Shown: positions 58,459-64,000 of the stretch, in pieces
Position numbering within the stretch: position 1 is the first letter of the stretch
Layout: each line of letters opens with the position of its first letter
From: Arthrobacter sp. V1I9
Lineage (GTDB): Bacteria; Actinomycetota; Actinomycetes; Actinomycetales; Micrococcaceae
Direction: 5' to 3'
NCBI RefSeq assembly: GCF_030817075.1
Contig: NZ_JAUSYU010000001.1
Coordinates: 434,001-498,000, forward strand
Length of the DNA: 64,000 bases
The notes under the pieces: generated by a model
The model's input: the letters and a program-made list of their open reading frames with translations, nothing else
Told to the model about the DNA's origin: nothing
The model's database searches: none
Translations under genes and position numbers: made by a program

Positions 58459-59676
58459 ATGCTTGACCTGATCCCTTCACTGACCGGCTGGGCTCCGGCC
58501 CTGGCCGGACAGCGGTTCGCGGCGGCCACCATCGTGCGGGCCGGCGGCTCGGTTCCGCGGCCCGTCGGCAGCACCATGCTCGTGTCCGAATCCGGCGCCG
58601 TCCTGGGCAGCCTCTCCGGCGGCTGCGTTGAGGGAGCCGTGGTGGTCGCGGCCCTGGAATCAATCGACGACGGCGCCACCCGCCTCGAGACGTTCGGCTA
58701 CAGCGCCGCCGATGCCTTCGCCGTCGGGCTCACCTGCGGGGGTGAGCTGGACGTGCACATCCAGCCAGCCAATCGGAACGCCGGTTGCCGGCTGGGTGCA
58801 GCGCTGCTGCAGTTGGCGGCCTGCGGGCCTGACGCGCCGGTTGCACTGGTCCGAAGGCTGGATGCGGGCGCGGTTGGTGGCGGCAGCAACGCCGTCGTCA
58901 TCCGAGATCCTGCTTCCGCCAGCGTAGCCGGGTACCCGGACCTGGCGGAGCTCCTGGATCTGAACGGGGATCCCGGCGTTGGCCGGGCCCTGGCCGTACA
59001 GCTCGAGTCCTTCCTGCGCGGCGCCACCGGAGTGCTGCAGCTGGCCGGGCCGGGCTTGTGCCCCGGGGAAGCCACCCTCCTGGTGGAGTCCCGGCTCGCG
59101 CCGCCGCGCCTGCTGGTGTTCGGCGCCAACGACTTCAGCGCCGCGCTGCTCCCCGCCGCCAAACCACTGGGTTACCGCGTCACCCTGGTGGACGCCCGGC
59201 CGGCCTTCGCCTCGCAGGCGCGGTTCGGCACTGCGGATGAGGTGGTGACCGGCTGGCCCCATCAGTACCTCGCAGCCGAAGCGGCGGCGGGACGGGTGGA
59301 CGCCCGGACCGTGATCTGCGTCCTCACCCACGACCCCAAGTTCGACGTTCCCCTGCTGGAGGCTGCGCTCGCGCTGGATGTGGCTTTTATCGGAGCCCTC
59401 GGATCCAGGCGCAGCCACCTCCAACGCGTGGGCGCACTCCTGGACAACGGCGTCCGCCCCGAACGGATTGCCCAGCTCCACTCACCGCTCGGCCTGGACC
59501 TCGGCGCCGTCACTCCGGCCGAAGCGGCGGTTTCCGTCCTGGCCGAAATCATTGCCGCCCGGCATCCCGCCGCCTCCCATCAGCCGTTGAGGGAAACCTC
59601 CGGCCCCATCCACCAGCAGCGCGCCGCCCAGCCGGCGCCCACCCACGTTAAACAGCAGGAGATCGCATGGACATGA
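58459..59676 (+). CDS. XdhC-family molybdenum cofactor maturation factor
   Basis: The product has 405 residues. The N-terminal XdhC_CoxI domain carries RAGGSVPRPVGSTMLVSESGAVLGSLSGGCVEGAVV, and the C-terminal Rossmann-like domain has LLVFGANDFSAALLPAAKPLGYRVTLVDARPAF and GALGSRRSHLQR. XdhC binds molybdenum cofactor, aids its sulfuration and inserts it into xanthine dehydrogenase. The ATG at 58459 follows AGAAGGA. Its stop overlaps the FAD-subunit start by ten bases. An Ala/Pro/Gln-rich tail follows. Confidence 0.92.
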   Translation: MLDLIPSLTGWAPALAGQRFAAATIVRAGGSVPRPVGSTMLVSESGAVLGSLSGGCVEGAVVVAALESIDDGATRLETFGYSAADAFAVGLTCGGELDVHIQPANRNAGCRLGAALLQLAACGPDAPVALVRRLDAGAVGGGSNAVVIRDPASASVAGYPDLAELLDLNGDPGVGRALAVQLESFLRGATGVLQLAGPGLCPGEATLLVESRLAPPRLLVFGANDFSAALLPAAKPLGYRVTLVDARPAFASQARFGTADEVVTGWPHQYLAAEAAAGRVDARTVICVLTHDPKFDVPLLEAALALDVAFIGALGSRRSHLQRVGALLDNGVRPERIAQLHSPLGLDLGAVTPAEAAVSVLAEIIAARHPAASHQPLRETSGPIHQQRAAQPAPTHVKQQEIAWT

Positions 59677-60587
59677 ACACCATCGAGGCGGTGGTCCCCA
59701 CCACCGACCCCGCACAATGGCGCGACGGCGATGCCTGGCTGGCCGGCGGCACCGTCCTGTTCTCCTACGGCAGCTTTGCGTTCGGGCCCCGGCCGCTGAA
59801 GCGGCTGCTGGACCTCGGCAGCGCGGGCTGGACCCCCGTGACCGTCAGCGAAGCCGGAATCGAGCTGGCCGCGACCTGTACTGTCACCGAGCTCTACAAC
59901 CTGCCCGGCTCACCTGCAGCCGCCGGTCACAGCTGGCCCGCCCTGGACCTGGTCCGGCCCTGCTGCGACTCCTTTGTTGCCTCCTTCAAGGTGTGGAACA
60001 TGTCCACCGTGGGCGGCAACCTGTGCACCTCCCTGCCCGCCGGCCCCGTCATCTCGCTCTGCGCCGGACTGGACGGAACCGCGAACATCCTCGGCCCCGG
60101 CGGCGCCAGCCGCAGCGTCCCGGTGACAGAGTTCGTCACGGGCGAGGCCACAAACTGCCTCGCACCCGGCGAGCTGCTCCGCAGCATCCACCTTCCGGCG
60201 TCGGCCCTTGCAGCCCGTGTGGCCTTCCGCCGCCTGTGCCTGAGCAATCTGGGCAGGTCAGCGGTGCTGCTGATCGGCAGGCTCGACGCCGGCACATCCT
60301 TTGTCCTGACCGTCACCGCAGCCACAAAGCGGCCAGTTCAGCTGCGCTTTGACGGGCTGCCCGACGCCGACGGTCTGGCCGCTTCCATCGACGGAGCGAT
60401 CCCCGCCGACCTTTATCACAACGACATCCACGGCCTGCCGGCCTGGCGCCGGGACATGACATACCGCCTGGCAGAGGAGATCCGTGCCGAGCTCGCCGCC
60501 CCCGAAGGGGCCCCCGGGATCCGGGTATCCGGCGACTTCTGGCCGCCGAAGGACCGTGGACTCTACGCACACCAGGAAGGGGCCTGA
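59667..60587 (+). CDS. Xanthine dehydrogenase FAD-binding subunit
   Basis: The product has 306 residues. It has the PCMH-type FAD domain of the molybdenum hydroxylases: DAWLAGGTVLFSYGSF near residue 25, then SFKVWNMSTVGGNLCTSLPAG near 110 and a C-terminal CO-dehydrogenase-type domain. It accepts electrons from the Fe-S centre and passes them to NAD. It is translationally coupled to XdhC and followed by the Fe-S/molybdenum subunit with a two-base gap. Confidence 0.9.
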   Translation: MDMNTIEAVVPTTDPAQWRDGDAWLAGGTVLFSYGSFAFGPRPLKRLLDLGSAGWTPVTVSEAGIELAATCTVTELYNLPGSPAAAGHSWPALDLVRPCCDSFVASFKVWNMSTVGGNLCTSLPAGPVISLCAGLDGTANILGPGGASRSVPVTEFVTGEATNCLAPGELLRSIHLPASALAARVAFRRLCLSNLGRSAVLLIGRLDAGTSFVLTVTAATKRPVQLRFDGLPDADGLAASIDGAIPADLYHNDIHGLPAWRRDMTYRLAEEIRAELAAPEGAPGIRVSGDFWPPKDRGLYAHQEGA

Positions 60588-60589
60588 GC

Positions 60590-63427
60590 ATGGCCATCGA
60601 GATCAACGGCGTTCCGGCCGGAACCGCACCGCGCCCCGGGCAGTGCCTGCGGACCTTCCTGCGCGAGCAGGGCAACCTCGGTGTTAAGAAGGGCTGCGAC
60701 GGCGGCGACTGCGGGGCGTGCACAGTCCACGTGGACGGCACTCCGGTGCACAGCTGCATCTATCCGGCCGTCCGCGCCGAAGGGCACGAGATCACCACGA
60801 TCGAGGGCCTGGCTGTGGCTTCCGGCGGAGGCAGCACCGAACTCCACCCCGTGCAGCAGAAGTTCATGGAGCGCCAGGGTTTCCAGTGCGGTTTCTGCAC
60901 GGCGGGCATGGTGATGACCGCCGCAACGTTCGACGACAAACAAAAGGAGAACCTGCCCCGCAACCTCAAAGGGAACCTCTGCCGCTGCACCGGCTACCGG
61001 GCCATCTCGGACGCCGTCTGCGGGCACGCCGGGCACCCGGATCCGAAGGGGCAGGGCTCCGGGATCGCGGGAAAGGGGCAGCCCGATCCGGAACCGGGTC
61101 AGTTGGGCGATGACGTCCCGGCACCTGCCAGCCGGGCAGTGGTCACAGGAGCCGCCCGCTACACCCTCGACGTCCCTGCGGACCAGCTGCGGGGCCTGCT
61201 CCACCTCAAGCTCCTGCGCTCGCCGCACGCCCATGCCAAGGTTCTCTCGATCAACACTGATGCAGCGCTGAAGATCCCCGGTGTGGTGGCCGTCCTGACC
61301 CACCAGGACGCACCGGACCAGCTGTTCTCCACGGCCCAGCACGAGCTTTTCACCGACGATCCCGACGACACCCGCCTCCTGGATGACGTGGTGAGGTTCC
61401 GTGGCCAGCGGGTGGCGGCGGTGGTGGCGGAAACGGTGGCCGCTGCCGAAGCCGGGGTGCGGGCACTGGACGTCCAATACCAGGAACTGCCAGCGGTCTT
61501 CTCGCCGCAGGACGCACTGAAGCCCGGCGCGCCGCTGGTGCACGGGGACAAGGACGGCCCGGCGTCGCGCATTTCCCGGCCGGACCGCAATGTGGTGGCC
61601 GAACTCCACTCGGAATTGGGCAACGTCGCCGAGGGCTTTGCCGCCGCTGACTTCATCCACGAAGAGACCTACCGCACCCAGCGCGTCCAGCACGTCGCCC
61701 TGGAAACGCACGCTGCCATCGCCAGCGTCGACGGCGAGGGGCGACTGCAGGTGCGGACGTCCAGCCAGGTCCCGTTCCTGGTCCGCCGGACGCTGTGCCG
61801 GGTTTTCGGGCTGCCCGAGGACAAGGTCCACGTGGTGGCCGGCCGGGTGGGCGGTGGCTTCGGCGGCAAGCAGGAAGTCCTCACCGAGGACATCGTGGCG
61901 CTCGCGGCCCTGAAACTCGGCCGGCCTGTCCAGCTCGAGCTGACCCGGACGGAACAGTTCACAGCCACCACCACCCGCCATCCGTTCACCATCAAACTCA
62001 AGGCCGGCGCCAGCGTGGACGGCAGGCTGACCGCCCTGGAACTCGATGTCCTGACCAACACCGGCGCGTACGGCAACCATGGCCCGGGCGTGATGTTCCA
62101 CGGCTGCGGCGAATCGCTGAGCGTCTACAACTGTGCCAACAAAAAGGTGGACGCCCATGCCATGTACACCCACACGGTTCCGGCCGGGGCGTTTCGCGGC
62201 TACGGCCTGAGCCAGATGATTTTCGCCGTCGAGTCCGCCATGGATGAGCTGGCGGCCGGCATCGGCATGGATCCATCCGAGTTCCGCCGCCGGAACATGG
62301 TGCGCGAGGGGGACCGCATGCTGTCCACCCAGCCGGAGCCCGAGGAGGATGTGCACTACGGCAGCTACGGGCTGGACCAGTGCCTGAGCCTGGTCGGCGA
62401 CGCACTGGCCCGCGGCCGGGAACGCTACCGGGCTGCCGGGATGGATGAGCTCGGCCCCGACTGGCTGACCGGGGAGGGAACCGCCCTGTCCATGATCGAC
62501 ACCGTGCCCCCGCGCGGACACTTTGCCCACTCCAGGCTCCGGCTCCTGCCGGACGGGACATACCAGGCCGACGTCGGTACCGCCGAGTTCGGCAACGGCA
62601 CCACCACCGTCCATGCCCAACTCGCCGCCACGGCACTGTCAACGAAGGCCACGCAGGTTTCAGTCCGGCAGTCGGACACGGACCTGATCGAGCACGACAC
62701 CGGTGCCTTTGGCTCTGCCGGGACAGTGGTGGCCGGAAAGGCCACGCTGGCCGCGGCCGAGGAACTGGCCATCCGGATCCGGGCCTTTGCCGCTGGGACC
62801 CACCAGACCCAGGCCTCCGCCTGCGTCCTCGACGGGGACTCGGTAGTCTGCGATGGAACGCCAGTGCCGCTGACGGAACTGGCGCAGGCGGCTGCGGAAG
62901 CCGGCGTCGAACTCGCAGCCGAAGGGCGCTGGGGCGGGACGCCCAGGTCCGTGGCGTTCAACGTCCACGGCTTCCGGGTGGCCGTGAACCGGGGAACGGG
63001 CGAGCTGAAGATCCTGCAGAGCGTGCAGGCGGCGGACGCCGGTGTGGTGGTGAATCCGCGCCAGTGCCGCGGGCAGATCGAAGGCGGGATTGCCCAGGCC
63101 ATCGGCGCCGCGTTGTACGAGGAGGTGGTCGTTGACGACGCCGGCCGGGTCACTACTGACATCCTGCGGCAGTACCACATCCCCACCTTTGCGGACGTGC
63201 CGCGCAGCGAGGTGTACTTTGCGGACACCAACGACGAGCTGGGGCCGCTCGGCGCCAAGTCCATGAGCGAAAGCCCCTTCAATCCGGTGGCCCCCGCCCT
63301 GGCGAACGCCATCCGCAACGCCACGGGCGTGCGCTTCGCTTCGTTGCCCATCGCCCGGGACAAGATCTACCTGGGGCTCAAGGAAGCGGGGCTGGTGCCC
63401 AGGCTGGAACCCTCGGCAAGGGGGTAG
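60590..63427 (+). CDS. Xanthine dehydrogenase, fused 2Fe-2S and molybdopterin subunit
   Basis: The product has 945 residues. Residues 1-145 carry two 2Fe-2S clusters (CDGGDCGACTVHV with a downstream C, and CGFCTAG...CRCTG). The molybdenum part has RVGGGFGGKQEVL near residue 420 and PAGAFRGYGLSQM near 530; the catalytic-Glu region near the C-terminus reads GAKSMSESPFNP. It oxidises hypoxanthine and xanthine to urate. Most bacteria encode the Fe-S domain as a separate small subunit, so the fusion is of note. It ends the purine operon. Confidence 0.94.
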   Translation: MAIEINGVPAGTAPRPGQCLRTFLREQGNLGVKKGCDGGDCGACTVHVDGTPVHSCIYPAVRAEGHEITTIEGLAVASGGGSTELHPVQQKFMERQGFQCGFCTAGMVMTAATFDDKQKENLPRNLKGNLCRCTGYRAISDAVCGHAGHPDPKGQGSGIAGKGQPDPEPGQLGDDVPAPASRAVVTGAARYTLDVPADQLRGLLHLKLLRSPHAHAKVLSINTDAALKIPGVVAVLTHQDAPDQLFSTAQHELFTDDPDDTRLLDDVVRFRGQRVAAVVAETVAAAEAGVRALDVQYQELPAVFSPQDALKPGAPLVHGDKDGPASRISRPDRNVVAELHSELGNVAEGFAAADFIHEETYRTQRVQHVALETHAAIASVDGEGRLQVRTSSQVPFLVRRTLCRVFGLPEDKVHVVAGRVGGGFGGKQEVLTEDIVALAALKLGRPVQLELTRTEQFTATTTRHPFTIKLKAGASVDGRLTALELDVLTNTGAYGNHGPGVMFHGCGESLSVYNCANKKVDAHAMYTHTVPAGAFRGYGLSQMIFAVESAMDELAAGIGMDPSEFRRRNMVREGDRMLSTQPEPEEDVHYGSYGLDQCLSLVGDALARGRERYRAAGMDELGPDWLTGEGTALSMIDTVPPRGHFAHSRLRLLPDGTYQADVGTAEFGNGTTTVHAQLAATALSTKATQVSVRQSDTDLIEHDTGAFGSAGTVVAGKATLAAAEELAIRIRAFAAGTHQTQASACVLDGDSVVCDGTPVPLTELAQAAAEAGVELAAEGRWGGTPRSVAFNVHGFRVAVNRGTGELKILQSVQAADAGVVVNPRQCRGQIEGGIAQAIGAALYEEVVVDDAGRVTTDILRQYHIPTFADVPRSEVYFADTNDELGPLGAKSMSESPFNPVAPALANAIRNATGVRFASLPIARDKIYLGLKEAGLVPRLEPSARG

Positions 63428-63511
63428 GGACAGCAGCGTCCCGCAGCAATGAACCGGGCATCGGACCCGTTAAATTCCGGAAGGTGACCGGCCACACCAT
63501 ATAGTCATGGG

Positions 63512-64000
63512 ATGGAACAGCGGATTTTAGGCAAGACCGGACGGAACGTGTCCATCGTGGGGCTGGGCACGTGGCAGCTTGGCGCGGACTGGGGCCACGT
63601 TGACCCGGCCCAGGCGCAGGCCATCCTGGCGGCGTCCGTGGAAGCGGGGGTGAACTTCTTCGACACTGCAGACGTCTACGGTGACGGCAAGAGCGAGCAG
63701 GCCATCGGGAAGTTCCTCGCGGACAACCCCGGCCACGGCGTTACGGTGGCCACCAAGATGGGACGCCGTGTGGACCAGCGGCCGGAGCACTACACCCTTG
63801 CCAACTTCCGCCAGTGGGTGGACCGCTCCCGGAAGAACCTGGGCACCGACACCTTGGACCTGGTCCAGCTGCACTGCCCGCCCACCCCGGTGTTCAGCAG
63901 CGCCGAGGTCTACGACGCCCTGGACACCCTGGTCTCGGAAGGTTCCATCCGCAACTACGGCGTCAGCGTTGAGCGCACCGACGAAGCACTGGAAGCGATC
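63512..64000 (+). CDS. Aldo/keto reductase (C-terminus outside window)
   Basis: The first 163 residues are visible. The start MEQRILGKTGRNVSIVGLGTWQLGADWG and FFDTADVYGDGKSEQAIGKFL (Asp and Tyr of the catalytic set), KMGRRVDQRPEHYT and DLVQLHCPP (catalytic His) are typical of the NADPH-dependent aldo/keto reductase superfamily. The ATG at 63512 is preceded by a -10-like TATAGT about ten bases upstream, so the message may be leaderless. It is a separate unit from the xanthine dehydrogenase operon. Confidence 0.93.
   Translation, partial: MEQRILGKTGRNVSIVGLGTWQLGADWGHVDPAQAQAILAASVEAGVNFFDTADVYGDGKSEQAIGKFLADNPGHGVTVATKMGRRVDQRPEHYTLANFRQWVDRSRKNLGTDTLDLVQLHCPPTPVFSSAEVYDALDTLVSEGSIRNYGVSVERTDEALEAI

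Noticed and set aside
60563..62620. 685-codon open frame antisense to the xanthine dehydrogenase subunit
   Set aside because: No domain; the forward strand encodes an unambiguous molybdopterin enzyme.

Overview
This 64-kb window is chromosomal DNA from a high-GC Gram-positive bacterium. It most resembles the family Micrococcaceae (Arthrobacter, Pseudarthrobacter or a close relative). The evidence is the strong GC bias, the frequent GTG starts, the GAF-ANTAR regulators, an MmyB-type regulator, the DesA3-like desaturase with its own reductase, the GlnR-type motifs, and a purine gene set that includes an Arthrobacter-type uricase. I see no insertion sequence, prophage, integrase, CRISPR array, rRNA or tRNA. 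Coding density is high and genes change strand often. Many convergent junctions carry long imperfect hairpins.

Left part (1-31 kb): a mosaic of small regulatory and stress units. In order: an MmyB regulator with a zinc alcohol dehydrogenase, linked by a 33-bp direct repeat; a lipoprotein and small proteins; an ArsR repressor plus a degenerate CPBP-type membrane protein, divergent from thioredoxin reductase; one GAF and two GAF-ANTAR genes (a third GAF-ANTAR lies near 26 kb); an ArsR-like/SRPBCC pair behind a near-leaderless promoter; DUF1992, GNAT, a bifunctional penicillin-binding protein, PadR and Amt (with GlnR-like boxes). Then come a nitrilase-family amidase, two DUF202 genes, a secreted basic protein, a reductase-desaturase operon, an alpha/beta hydrolase, an adenylate kinase-epimerase operon and a secreted subtilisin that seems to lack a normal start codon.

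Middle (30-45 kb): an AlkC-like repair protein and a PAP2 phosphatase. A stress-protein locus follows (HspR-like MerR repressor, Hsp20, a J-domain protein, an unknown protein and a convergent AAA ATPase). Next are carbohydrate enzymes (GH1, GH15), an App1-type phosphatase, a DUF72 protein, a YegP-like/HAD pair, a second zinc alcohol/formaldehyde dehydrogenase, and a serine-hydrolase lipoprotein whose three active-site motifs are all altered.

Right part (45-63.4 kb): a purine-catabolism island. A four-gene operon (malic enzyme, malate synthase, an uncharacterised CitE/HpcH-like protein of the DUF6986 type, ureidoglycine aminohydrolase) faces an IclR/AllR-type regulator. Next are a xanthine/urate permease and uricase. 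Beyond a regulatory region containing CRP/GlxR-like, GlnR-like and IclR-like motifs lie a 62-residue protein, 8-oxoguanine deaminase, guanine deaminase, an AzgA-type permease, XdhC and a two-subunit xanthine dehydrogenase. Together they would import purines, deaminate and oxidise them to urate and beyond, then funnel the resulting glyoxylate through malate to pyruvate while releasing ammonium. Hydroxyisourate hydrolase, OHCU decarboxylase, allantoinase and the last ureide steps are not in the window. An aldo/keto reductase runs off the right end.
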